DNA from: an uncultured Elioraea sp.
GTDB taxonomy: Bacteria > Pseudomonadota > Alphaproteobacteria > Acetobacterales > Acetobacteraceae
DNA length: 37,271 bases
Direction: 5' to 3'
NCBI GenBank assembly: GCA_937928775.1
Contig: CALFVI010000049.1
Span: 1-37,271 of the forward strand
Under the pieces are notes generated by a model. It saw only the letters and a list, made by a program, of their open reading frames with translations. It was not told where the DNA came from and did not search any database. The number at the start of each line of letters is the position of its first letter. The stretch's first letter is position 1. Shown piece after piece: positions 28,470 to 36,650 of this stretch. A program made the translations under genes and the position numbers.

Positions 28470-28866
28470 ATGAAACTCTATAGCAACGCATGGATCGCCA
28501 TCGACCACGGCCTCGTCGCCGATCGCAGGCTGGCGCCCTACACGTTGGCGTTAACGGGTGACCGATCATAGTACCAGGCCGTCGCCGAGGACGACTGGGT
28601 GCCGTTGCTCGACGCCGGCGGGTCGGTGGTGCGTGCCGGGCGTCTGCTGCGCATCCGATCCGACCTCGCGACGACCACGATCTTCTTCGACCGCATGTGC
28701 ACCGCCGGTGCGTCGGTGCCGGCGGCCAGCCTGTCGCTGACGCCCCCGTCCTCTGGCAGTGTCGGGCCTATCTCGTGGGAGACCTTCGTCTTGGCTTTGT
28801 CCAAGGCGTTCGGCCACACCGTCGCGACCGTGCCGGTCATCGAAGATCACGCCTACGGTCGCGAAC
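28470..28866 (+). pseudogene. Partner gene of the OLD nuclease, broken by an amber codon and cut by an IS remnant
   Basis: The frame starts at an ATG overlapping the original end of the OLD gene (ATGA) with MKLYSNAWIAIDHGLVADRR. It hits TAG at 28569-28571 after 33 codons, then continues open and coding-like (YQAVAEDDWVPLLDAGGSVV, GRLLRIRSDLATTTIFFDR, VATVPVIEDHAYGREL). At about 28,866 it runs into transposase sequence in another frame. No family is recognised with confidence. The coupled start suggests it worked with the nuclease, perhaps as a specificity or regulatory subunit (inference). It has no predicted membrane segment. Confidence 0.5.
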
Positions 28867-29083
28867 TACTGCAAAGAAACCGCAGAGCCCGAATTCGGTA
28901 TCATCAAGTCAGCCATCGGCTTCACTCGCTTCCATCTTGGGGGCCTCACAAACGTCGCCAGCGAGTGGACCCTAATCGCCCTCGCATCCAACTGCCGCAG
29001 GCTCCACCGCCTGCGGCAAACAGCCTGAACCAACCCCAACACATCACATAACATCAGAACACCCAAACCCGACAGGCTGCTAG
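28867..29083 (+). mobile_element. IS1182-like transposase C-terminal remnant
   Basis: A frame ending at TGA 29026-29028 reads CKETAEPEFGIIKSAIGF, then FHLGGLTNVASEWTLIALAS. This matches the C-terminal pattern of IS1182-type DDE transposases (catalytic Glu region, then RGL..V..EW.L...N). Everything upstream is missing, so the element is dead. CCCGACAGGCTGCTAG at 29068-29083 may be its right terminal repeat. It truncates the preceding gene. Confidence 0.65.
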
Positions 29084-29129
29084 GCCGCTTCACCTTGACC
29101 ACCTGGACGTGTCGGCACGTCAGCCGCCA

Positions 29130-29300
29130 TCATGGGCCGATTGGTTCAGACGCACAGTGGAACAGCACCCGGTCTGGCTTGAGCCGATCGATGGCGCTCA
29201 TCACGCAGACATGGTTCAGCGCTGTCCACAGCCTGAGGACGAAGTCATCGGCCATGCCGAACACGAAATAGATGGTCTTGGAGATAATGGGCTGTGGCTC
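29130..29300 (-). pseudogene. N-terminal remnant of a DXD-type sugar glycosyltransferase
   Basis: The minus strand reads ISKTIYFVFGMADDF, then LNHVCVMSAIDRLKPDRVLF and HCASEPIGP. This is the start pattern of Gly_transf_sug-type glycosyltransferases (P K I I H F V F G ... N.P D.V.. H ... P.G P W W). Where the family has the first Trp of WW there is a TGA (29132-29130) followed by TGG. The start codon is also gone (ATT ATC after a TAG at 29303). The rest of the gene is missing beyond the IS remnant. Confidence 0.55.
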
Positions 29301-29303
29301 CTA

Positions 29304-29943
29304 CCCGACCGTCACACGACTGCCACGACAGGCGAGCAGTGGCGCGCCAGTCGCAAGCGGTGTGCGCGACATTAGCCGGATCGCGCGGAAGTCGCATGAG
29401 GCAAGAGAAGCTGCACGTCTTCTCATTTTTGAGTTCGCGCTCCCGTCCGTTGTCCGGTCCCGCGGGTCACGGTCGTGGCGCCTCTGCCGGCTGGCAGGAC
29501 GATGTCTGGACCTCCCACGTCTCGCCTTGTGCCGTGCCCATTGCCTCGGGCGCATGCACGGAACGGCACGTGCTCCGGACAGCCGGCTGCGCTTCCCCCG
29601 AAGAGAAAACGTGACGCCCGAATGCGGCCAGGACGGCGAGGGCGAGCCGGACGGCGCGCGCGCCGCGGCGGCGTTCCTGCGCGAGCCGTCGCGGCACGGG
29701 CCGTAGATGTATCATCGGGGGCAGTCCTCTCGTGATCGTCCGTCGGCGTCCGCGTTCCGCTTCGCTCGCCTGGCCCGTACGTCGCGGCCCGGGCCCGTCG
29801 GCCGCCGTGATGCCGATCCGGATTCGATCGCGCGCTCGCGCGCAAGGCCGAACGAGGGAACAGTCGCGCATGCGTGCGTAACGCCAGTTTAAGGATTTTG
29901 TCCGATCGTCGTGCCTGTCGTCGATGGGACAGGGGTCAGCCGC
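29304..29943. other. Intergenic stretch upstream of the sugar operon
   Basis: No strongly supported gene. One minus-strand frame (29,467-29,715) is listed separately as a weak candidate. The operon promoter is expected in the AT-richer part near 29,880-29,920, but no clear hexamer pair is visible. Confidence 0.35.
29467..29715 (-). CDS. Candidate 82-residue protein divergent from the sugar operon
   Basis: The ATG at 29715 is preceded by GAGAGGA about 8 nt away. The product starts MIHLRPVPRRLAQERRRGAR, has a short hydrophobic run (AVRLALAVLAAFG) and then a small polar part with two cysteines. It could be a small exported or membrane-anchored protein. No family is recognised and high-GC open frames arise by chance, so support is weak. 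Confidence 0.25.
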   Translation of the reverse strand: MIHLRPVPRRLAQERRRGARAVRLALAVLAAFGRHVFSSGEAQPAVRSTCRSVHAPEAMGTAQGETWEVQTSSCQPAEAPRP

Positions 29944-31200
29944 ATGCCCGCACAAGCGAGTGAAGCACGGATCGGAGCCAAGCCGCTGGCGCTGCGGGAT
30001 CTTTCGACCGGGACGACCGTTGTGGAGGATGTGGAGACCATTCCGGTTGCGCGTCCTCTGTTGCCGACGGCGGCCGAAATCCTTCCATGGCTGCATCGTA
30101 TCGACGCGGCGCGCGTCTATTCCAATTGGGGGCCTCTGAACAGTCTGTTCGAGCAGCGCCTGTCGGAGCGTTTCGGCGCGCATGCGGTAACGGTCGCTTC
30201 CGGCACGGCGGGTTTGGTGTGTTCGCTTCTTGCCGTGTGCGAAGAGCGTCCGCATGGTTTGTGTCTGCTGCCGTCTTGGACGTTCGTCGCCACGGCGCAT
30301 GCTGCGGCTGCTGCGGGGCTTGTGCCGTGCTTTCTCGATCCTGACGAGGCGTCGTGGGCGATTACGCCCGAGGGTGTCGAGCAGGCGGTGGACGGCTTGC
30401 TCAGTCGTCGCTGCGCTCCGTTTCGGCGCGTGTCGGCGGTGCTTGTCGTCGCGCCGTTCGGTCGTCCGATCGATGTCGGAAGCTGGGACGACTTTTCCGC
30501 GCGGACGGGAATTCCGGTGGTGATCGATGCGGCGGCGGCGGTAGACGGGCTGAAAGTCGGCCGTTCCCCGGTGGTGGTCAGTCTGCACGCAACGAAGTGT
30601 CTCGGGATTGGGGAGGGCGGTTTCGTCGCGACCCGGGACGGCGATCTCGCGCGGCGGATCAAGAGAGCAGCCAATTTCGGCTTCTTCGGGTCGCGTCGGG
30701 CCGAGGTTCCAGCGATCAACGGCAAGCTCAGCGAATATCATGCGGCCGTCGGGCTGGCGGCCCTGCAGGCGTGGCCGGAACGCCGGGAGCGTTTTCTGGC
30801 CGTGGCGCGGCGTCTTGCGGCGCCGCTGCGCCGTGCAGGGTGCATCATGCTCGACGGCTGGGGCGAGACCTGGGTCAGCTCGACCTGCGTCGTGCGTTTG
30901 CCGAACGGCTTGTCCGCTGCCGACGCGATGGTGGGGTTGGGGCTGCGCGGCATCGCCACCCGATCCTGGTGGGGGCGCGGGTGCCATGCGCATCCCGCCT
31001 TCGCGGACTGTCCGCGTTGGCCGGAGGATTCTTCCCTCGAGATCACGGAGCGTCTGGCGGATACGACGCTCGGTCTGCCGTTCTTCGTCGATCTTCCGGA
31101 CGGCGCTGAGGATCGGATCGCCGACGCGCTCGTCGCGGCAGCGGGGCGGCGGCGGTCGCATCCGACGGCACGACGCCGTGCTGCTGTTCCTGCGTCGTGA
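29944..31200 (+). CDS. DegT/DnrJ/EryC1/StrS-type PLP aminotransferase
   Basis: This family transaminates nucleotide-activated keto-sugars to amino-sugars. The 418-residue product has IPVARPLLPTAAEILPWLHR and YSNWGPLNSLFE at the substrate-binding start. ASGTAGLVCSLLAV (PLP phosphate region), LLPSWTFVATAHAAAAAG, PVVIDAAAAVDG (Asp holding the PLP ring) and SLHATKCLGIGEGGF with the Schiff-base Lys218 follow. It lacks no core residue I can see. ATG 29944 is used; a GTG at 29911 is possible. It is the first gene of five, and its TGA overlaps the next GTG (GTGA). Substrate is unknown. Confidence 0.88.
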   Translation: MPAQASEARIGAKPLALRDLSTGTTVVEDVETIPVARPLLPTAAEILPWLHRIDAARVYSNWGPLNSLFEQRLSERFGAHAVTVASGTAGLVCSLLAVCEERPHGLCLLPSWTFVATAHAAAAAGLVPCFLDPDEASWAITPEGVEQAVDGLLSRRCAPFRRVSAVLVVAPFGRPIDVGSWDDFSARTGIPVVIDAAAAVDGLKVGRSPVVVSLHATKCLGIGEGGFVATRDGDLARRIKRAANFGFFGSRRAEVPAINGKLSEYHAAVGLAALQAWPERRERFLAVARRLAAPLRRAGCIMLDGWGETWVSSTCVVRLPNGLSAADAMVGLGLRGIATRSWWGRGCHAHPAFADCPRWPEDSSLEITERLADTTLGLPFFVDLPDGAEDRIADALVAAAGRRRSHPTARRRAAVPAS

Positions 31201-32615
31201 GCACGGGTGCAGTCTTGGCGACGTCTGTGGCGTCCGGCCGGTCGTCGCCATCGGTGGTCGTTGTCGGCGGCGGGCTGAGCGGGGTTATTCATGCCATCGT
31301 TTTGGCGAGATACGGCGCTCGGGTCGCGTTAATCGAGAGCGGGAACGAGCTGGTCGCAGGTTGGCACGGCTGCGGGCCGGATGGCGGGCTGGATGCGGGT
31401 TTGCGGATCCCTGCTCGGTCTGGGATCGCTTGGGCGGATCGGCTCGTCTTCGAGGATACGGCGGATCTGGTCGGGGGCGAGTTGTGCTGGCATGAGCTTC
31501 CTTGTCCCGTGCCAGAGGGCCACGTCGTCGGCGGCGCACTGTGTGAGAGGACACCGGTCGTTGACGCTCGTCTGGTGCTGGCGGGAAGCGATCTGCAGCG
31601 AGCGCGTGCGGAAGTCATTGCATGCTCGGAGCGGGAAGACCCGCGGGCATCAGTGCGCAGCCTTGCGGAGAGGCTGCGCGCGATGTTCGGGGAGACAGTG
31701 TCGACAGCGGTTTTCGCACCGGCCATCCGCGCGGTCGTCGGCGACCGTCCCGAGGCATTGTCCTGGCGCGCGGCGGACAACAGGCTTCCCCTGCGCGTGG
31801 TCCTGGCCGACGCTGCCGAGACCGAGCACCTGCAGCGGCGCGGCTTCCTCGGCGACCGGCTTGGCCATCCGGATGTGCGCGATGCGCCAAGCTACAGGGG
31901 TCCCGGCTATCTGTACCCGCGACGCGGCGGAATAGGGCGCTGGACGAAGGCATTGATACTCCATTGCGCCTTGGCGGGAGTAACGGTTCGCACCGGTGTG
32001 AGGGTCGCGCGGACGGTCCTGCAGTCGGACCGAGTGCGTTCGCTCGTCCTCTCGACGGGGGAGGAGATGGCGGCCGACGCGGTCGTGCTGGCAGCGCCGC
32101 CGAGCGCTCTCGGCGCCAACTTCGCGGTCCCGTGCGACCCGATGCCGACGCGGCGACTTAGCGTTGCCCACCTTGTGCTCGCAGGCTCCCGACCATCGCA
32201 CGGCCTGCACTGGTTCGTCTCCTATGATCCGGCGACGCTCGTCCATCGCGCTGCGTTCCTCGACCGGATTCGCGGCGAGGAGAGCGGAGACCGATTGACA
32301 TCGCTGTTGGTCGAGCATCGGGGCAGCGAGGAGTCGCTTAAGACGGTGATCGACGAACTGCGGGCGCTCGGCGCGCTCGACCGATCGCAACGGTTGCTGG
32401 CAGCGACACGATTGCCGCCTGTGCGGTTCCCAACGGAAACGGTCGCCGCATACGAACGGAGACGAGAGGCAGCGGAGGCCGTTGCGATCCTTCGGAACGC
32501 AATCCCGACCGCGGCCTCGAGGGGGGAATTTGGCCTCGCGCATCAGGCCGTTCGGGAGGCCGCGCACTGCGTCGTGGCGATGGGTCTGGCGCAAGGGGGC
32601 TGCCATGACGTCTGA
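31197..32615 (+). CDS. FAD-dependent oxidoreductase (amine oxidase / UDP-galactopyranose mutase-like)
   Basis: The 472-residue product starts with a Rossmann FAD motif, SVVVVGGGLSGVIHAIVLAR (about residues 19-38), ending the second strand with Glu in VALIESG. A central region includes RGPGYLYPRRGGIGRWTKAL (a glycine-rich flavin loop) and a second dinucleotide part with ADAVVLAAPPSALG. The layout resembles the NAD(P)-binding amine oxidase or protoporphyrinogen-oxidase-like superfamily often found in sugar clusters. The reaction is unknown. GTG start overlaps the previous stop; its TGA lies inside the start of the next gene (11-bp overlap). Confidence 0.75.
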   Translation: MSTGAVLATSVASGRSSPSVVVVGGGLSGVIHAIVLARYGARVALIESGNELVAGWHGCGPDGGLDAGLRIPARSGIAWADRLVFEDTADLVGGELCWHELPCPVPEGHVVGGALCERTPVVDARLVLAGSDLQRARAEVIACSEREDPRASVRSLAERLRAMFGETVSTAVFAPAIRAVVGDRPEALSWRAADNRLPLRVVLADAAETEHLQRRGFLGDRLGHPDVRDAPSYRGPGYLYPRRGGIGRWTKALILHCALAGVTVRTGVRVARTVLQSDRVRSLVLSTGEEMAADAVVLAAPPSALGANFAVPCDPMPTRRLSVAHLVLAGSRPSHGLHWFVSYDPATLVHRAAFLDRIRGEESGDRLTSLLVEHRGSEESLKTVIDELRALGALDRSQRLLAATRLPPVRFPTETVAAYERRREAAEAVAILRNAIPTAASRGEFGLAHQAVREAAHCVVAMGLAQGGCHDV

Positions 32616-33339
32616 GACGCCGGCGGCGGGCGATACACGACCGGACGTGCCGCTTGACGTCGCGCGGGCCATCGTCCGCACGATCGAGCAGCGTTTCGCC
32701 GAGCTCGGCGCCACGCCGCAGGGTCTTTATTGGCCGAAGGGAGAGGATGTGGCGGTCCGCTACGCCGTCGGACTTCTCCCTGTGCTGTCAGCGCTCGACA
32801 AGCCCCGGATTTCCGTGCTTGACTTCGGGTGTGGGTGCGGCTTCCTGCTCGACTGGCTCGCGGCGAACGGGTTGCTGTCGCGCGTAGACTATCTTGGCGT
32901 CGATGCCTCGGCGGCAATCCTCGGGGAGGCGCGACGTCGCTGGCCCTCTCAGCGCTTCGCGCTTTGCGAAGCATCGGCCTTGGATGCGGCTGCGCCAGAC
33001 GGAAGAGAGCGTTTCGACGCCGTGGTGGCGTTCGGCATCTTCACAGCCCGTTTCTTCGTGCCCGAGGACGCGATGCGGCGCTACGCCGAGACGACCCTCT
33101 CTCGCCTATGGCGACTGACCGAGTCTTGCCTTGTGTTCAACGCGATGAGCGTCCACGTCGACTGGACGCGCGAGGACCTGTTCCACTGGCCGATCGATGA
33201 CGTAGTGTCGTTTGCGCGTCGGGAGATGTCGCGCCACGTCGACGTTGCTGGTGCGTACGGACTTTGGGAGCATACGTATCGCGTTTGGCGCACACCACAG
33301 CGTGGGTCGACGCGCGTGCCGCTGGAGTGGGGCGAGTGA
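32605..33339 (+). CDS. Class I SAM-dependent methyltransferase
   Basis: The 244-residue product has motif I VLDFGCGCGF (71-80), motif II ending YLGVD (96-100) and an acidic motif III region around RFDAVVAFGIFTAR, so it binds S-adenosylmethionine. Sequence after residue 150 includes LVFNAMSVHVDWTREDLFHW, similar to small-molecule or sugar methyltransferases. A short upstream helical region (residues 15-60) is probably part of substrate binding. It overlaps the FAD gene by 11 bp and the next gene by GTGA. The substrate is likely the sugar handled by the operon (inference). Confidence 0.85.
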   Translation: MTSETPAAGDTRPDVPLDVARAIVRTIEQRFAELGATPQGLYWPKGEDVAVRYAVGLLPVLSALDKPRISVLDFGCGCGFLLDWLAANGLLSRVDYLGVDASAAILGEARRRWPSQRFALCEASALDAAAPDGRERFDAVVAFGIFTARFFVPEDAMRRYAETTLSRLWRLTESCLVFNAMSVHVDWTREDLFHWPIDDVVSFARREMSRHVDVAGAYGLWEHTYRVWRTPQRGSTRVPLEWGE

Positions 33340-34412
33340 CGGCGCGGCATCCCTACCTCTTTGGCGGGTATGCCTCGGCGCTGGCCGACAGCTGGCCGGA
33401 CGGGCTTGGGATTCTCACCGTGTCCGCTTGGGCGGACGCGCCGCTGATTCGCCGTGCGGTCGGTCGGAGGGAGGGGTGGGATCTTGCCTCGCCCTATCCG
33501 TTCCTGCCCTGGGACTCGGCGTGGTCGCCCGGTGAGGGCATAGCGCAGCTGCGGCGGTCGGGCGCCATATCGGCCGTCCTGGTGACGGATCCCGCGCACC
33601 CACCGCCGGAAGCGGTCGCAGCCAGCGCGGATATGGTGCGCGCATTCAAGCGGCACCATCTCGTCGAAACCGCGCGCGGATATCGCCCCTCGGCGCATCA
33701 TCGGGCCGAGATTCGCAAGGCGGCTAGGCGGGGGGTGGAGGTGCGGAGGAGCAGCCTGCACGAGCTGCTCGGACCGTGGGTCGACCTCTATTCCCGCTTC
33801 ATCGCCACTCGTACGGCGGAAGGCGCAATCCACCGCTTCTCCCGGCGTTATCATGGGGTACTGGCCGAGCTCGGGGCGGAGCTGTGGACGTGCTGGCTGG
33901 GCGAGCAGGTGGTGGCGGCCGCGGTCTGGTTGCGGTTCGGCCCTGTCGCCTACTACCACCTCGCGGCGGCGAACGATCGCGGACGGTCTGTGAGCGCCGG
34001 CCATGCTGCGGTCGACGCGGCGCTTCGCGCGCTGTCGGCCGATGGCGTCGAGGTCGCGGTTCTGGGTTCGGGTCTCGCCCGCCACGAGGCGGCGCCCTGT
34101 TCGTTGGAGCGATTCAAGGCCGGGTTCGCGACGCGAAGCACCGTCAACTTTATCCTCGGCTACGTGCTGGATGAGGTTCAGTATCGTCGCCTGACGGCGA
34201 GTGCGGCTGCATCGGACGACTACTTCCCCGCCTATCGTGCGCCGTCGATGGCTTTGTTGCCGGACCGGCTCGGCGAGGGCTACGCGTCCGGCGTCGAGAG
34301 CGACGATCCGTCTCCGCAGATCCGCCGGTGCAGCGAGGTCGGCAAGCCCGAGGGCGATGCGTCGTCCGAAGCCGTAGGGCAGCGGCCGGAAGCCCGGAGG
34401 GTGGGGGTGTGA
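33336..34412 (+). CDS. FemAB/GNAT-like acyltransferase (Acetyltransf_6 type)
   Basis: The 358-residue product matches the two-lobed GNAT pattern of FemAB-like proteins. It has an N-terminal lobe to about residue 130, HHRAEIRKAARRGVEV (the basic helix typical of this family), YSRFIATRTAEGAIHRFSRR, VAAAVWLRFGPVAYYHLAAAND and the C-terminal LERFKAGFATRST segment. Such enzymes add acyl or aminoacyl groups to amino-sugars or peptides. An N-acylation of the amino-sugar made by the first enzyme is a reasonable guess. GTG start and TGA stop both overlap neighbours. The last 45 residues are low-complexity and probably disordered. Confidence 0.78.
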   Translation: MTARHPYLFGGYASALADSWPDGLGILTVSAWADAPLIRRAVGRREGWDLASPYPFLPWDSAWSPGEGIAQLRRSGAISAVLVTDPAHPPPEAVAASADMVRAFKRHHLVETARGYRPSAHHRAEIRKAARRGVEVRRSSLHELLGPWVDLYSRFIATRTAEGAIHRFSRRYHGVLAELGAELWTCWLGEQVVAAAVWLRFGPVAYYHLAAANDRGRSVSAGHAAVDAALRALSADGVEVAVLGSGLARHEAAPCSLERFKAGFATRSTVNFILGYVLDEVQYRRLTASAAASDDYFPAYRAPSMALLPDRLGEGYASGVESDDPSPQIRRCSEVGKPEGDASSEAVGQRPEARRVGV

Positions 34413-35692
34413 GGGACGGAGCGCGCACGATCTGCTTCCTGACGCCGACCAGACTGTCTGGACACGGTGACAGCCTTGGCGTGCTGCGGACGGAGTACGA
34501 GGATGTTGCCGCCGCCTTTCGGGAGCTCGGGTTTCGAGCCGTCATCGCGGATGCGGAGACGCCGGATTTCCTGCGCACGGTCCTCGCGATCGGAAGCGAG
34601 CCGCACAGCATTCTGTTCGGCCACATGTTCTACGACATGACGGTCGTGGCAGGGGGACTGCCGCCGATTCCCCTCGCCGACGTCCTGCCGGCAAGCTTCG
34701 TATCCTACGTCGGCGATCATCCGATCGCGCCGTTCATGCGCGGTCGTGTGAGCCATCTTCACCACTGTCAAATTGCGTTTGTCTTCGACCCGGACTTCAT
34801 CGAGCAGATTCGCGTGCTCAATCCCGAGGTGCGGGTTTTCCGCCATCTTCCTGGCCTGTCCTTCGGCGTCCCGAACGTGGAGCCGAGGCCGTTCGCCGAA
34901 CGGGCCTTCGATGCGGTTATCGCCTTTCGTTACAAGCCCCTCCCCCGACCTGCCCAGATCGAGCCCGCTCTCACCGATCCCGTTCTCGGCGAGGCGCTGA
35001 CAGCGACAGAGGAGGCGCTGCTCGACGATTGCGCGCGTCCTCTTTTCGCTGTCTTCTCGCAGAACCTGGCGGCGACTGCGGGCATCACCCCGGCGGTCTT
35101 GCGCGCCGAAGATCCGGCCAGGTTCGCCATAGCTCTCGATGCGCTGCACTACGTCGACTTCTTCATCAGGAACGAGAGGCGCAGGCGCTTGGTCGAACGG
35201 CTCCTGTCTCAGGCGGGCAGGCTGAAGATCCTCTTCGTCGGCTGCTCTCCGGACGAGTTCGGCGCTGCGACACCCGCCGGGGCGGATGTCCGCGTCGTGC
35301 AACACCTGCCGTTTGTGCATCTGATGGAGGCCTACCGCGACGCGCGCTTCGTCGTGCACTCCCATCCGACCTATCCCGGGGCTTTGCATGAGCGATTCCT
35401 CAACGGGGCGGCCTGCGGCGCGGTCGTCGTTTCGGAGCCGGTTCCGGTCTATCGGGAGCATTTCGTCGAAGGACAAGAGTGGTTCGCCGTTCGCGAGGGC
35501 TTTTCCTTGGCCGAAGTCGCGTCCGTGATGGGCGCGGAGCTTGAAGCAATGGGCAGACGGGCCTGGGATAAAGTCTGGCAAAAGTTTTCGCCGCTGGCGC
35601 ATGCGCGGCGGATCCTAGCTGCCCTGGAGGACCTCGCAGGCGCACGAATGCCCGACGCTCCATGCGAGGCGCGGCGACTCCCGCCGGGCTGA
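34409..35692 (+). CDS. CgeB-like / group 1 glycosyltransferase
   Basis: The 427-residue product has a Rossmann-like N-terminal half (ICFLTPTRLSGHGDSLGVLR) and, in the C-terminal half, LKILFVGCSP. HSHPTYPGALHERFLNGAAC then GAVVVSEPVPVYREHF correspond to the donor-binding Glu motif of Glyco_trans_1_2/CgeB proteins. It is most likely cytoplasmic, with no transmembrane segment. It is the last gene of the operon and would transfer the modified sugar to its acceptor. GTG 34409 overlaps the previous stop as GTGA; an upstream start at 34,328 would overlap more and is not conserved. Confidence 0.82.
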   Translation: MRDGARTICFLTPTRLSGHGDSLGVLRTEYEDVAAAFRELGFRAVIADAETPDFLRTVLAIGSEPHSILFGHMFYDMTVVAGGLPPIPLADVLPASFVSYVGDHPIAPFMRGRVSHLHHCQIAFVFDPDFIEQIRVLNPEVRVFRHLPGLSFGVPNVEPRPFAERAFDAVIAFRYKPLPRPAQIEPALTDPVLGEALTATEEALLDDCARPLFAVFSQNLAATAGITPAVLRAEDPARFAIALDALHYVDFFIRNERRRRLVERLLSQAGRLKILFVGCSPDEFGAATPAGADVRVVQHLPFVHLMEAYRDARFVVHSHPTYPGALHERFLNGAACGAVVVSEPVPVYREHFVEGQEWFAVREGFSLAEVASVMGAELEAMGRRAWDKVWQKFSPLAHARRILAALEDLAGARMPDAPCEARRLPPG

Positions 35693-35945
35693 GGGAATGC
35701 CGCGCGCGAAGCGAGCGGTGTCGGGGGACGCGACGTCGCCGAGGCCGCTCAGGCGCGCCGTCTTGGGTGGAAGCCGACGAATCGCCGGCCGTCGGCGGAG
35801 ACATGCGCGAGGATTCGTGCGCCGCGTTTGCGGACAGGAGATTCATTGCGCTTCGCAAAGGGGATCGGGTGGCATTTGATGCAAAAGCAACGTCGGGATC
35901 GCGGATTGCTGTGGGCAGACGTCCGCGACGAAGGGACGTTGGAGC
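35693..35945 (+). other. Gap between the sugar operon and the chemoreceptor remnant
   Basis: No gene supported. No clear intrinsic terminator follows the glycosyltransferase stop. GGAG lies close to the ATG at 35946. Confidence 0.35.
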
Positions 35946-36637
35946 ATGGCTTGGCTCTCTTCCCTTTGCATCACCGCCAAATTGGGGTTGCTCGCGGGCG
36001 CGCTCGTATTTGCTTTGCTCGTCCTCTGCGGCACGTTCTTGCTGGAGGAGCACGGCCTGCGCGACGATCTCAAGCTGGTGGAGGCCGAAGCCGCCGCCGC
36101 GAGCTCGCCCTCGCCGTCGACCGCGCAGCTGAGGTTACCGTGGTCAGGCGCCTCATCGACCGGGAGATCGCTGCCTTCCGGAGCCGTATCAGTGACTGCG
36201 GGCGGCGGCAGGGGCGGTGCGGCGCGAAATCCTCGCCCGGCTCAGCCCGGCGATCGAGACGTATCCGGGTGCAGCGGTCCCTGGCGGCAGCGGAGCGGCG
36301 CGACCCGCATCTTCCTGCCATCATCCTGGCCGGCCGTGACGCCGTCTGCGCCATCGATCGGCTAATGCTGGAGCGCGAACGAGCCGCGAACACAGCGAAG
36401 GAGCGCGCGAAGGCCGAGGGGGAAGCGGATGCAAAGGCGGAGTTCTTCACCATGATCGCGGTCGTCCTCGCCTTCTTCGCTCTCGTCGCTCTCATGGTGT
36501 GGTGGATGGGGGCGCGCGGCATCGTCCGTCCCATTGCCGCCCCCGTCTCATGCCTGCGCGCGCTGTCCGAGGGCGACACCACCTCGGCAAGACCAGGGGA
36601 GGGACAGAAGGAACGTGCCCAGCGCACGCGGGGATGA
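35946..36637 (+). pseudogene. Truncated, frame-broken methyl-accepting chemotaxis protein
   Basis: From ATG 35946 an MCP-like start is visible: a signal anchor (ITAKLGLLAGALVFALLVLC), then LRDDLKLVEAEAAAA. After a shift near 36,105 comes ELALAVDRAAEVTVVRRLID, after another REILARLSPAIETYPGA, and after a third DAVCAIDRLMLERERAANTA. A second transmembrane helix follows (MIAVVLAFFALVALMVWWMG) with the start of a HAMP domain (IVRPIAAPV, LRALSEGDTT). The signalling domain is absent and IS sequence begins about 15-30 bp later. It is non-functional. Confidence 0.7.
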
Positions 36638-36650
36638 ACTCCAGAATGCC

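Noticed and set aside
28372-28571. Genome-wide amber (TAG) recoding suggested by the two in-frame TAG codons
   Set aside because: mipZ ends naturally at TAG (23771-23773), so TAG is a normal stop here; decay is the simpler reading.
26725-28866. Gabija defence system
   Set aside because: The OLD-like gene would fit GajA, but the following gene shows no UvrD helicase motifs.
29467-31251. 594-residue minus-strand frame across the aminotransferase start
   Set aside because: The plus-strand aminotransferase has all PLP motifs; the long frame is a high-GC artefact, though its last 82 codons are kept as a weak separate candidate.
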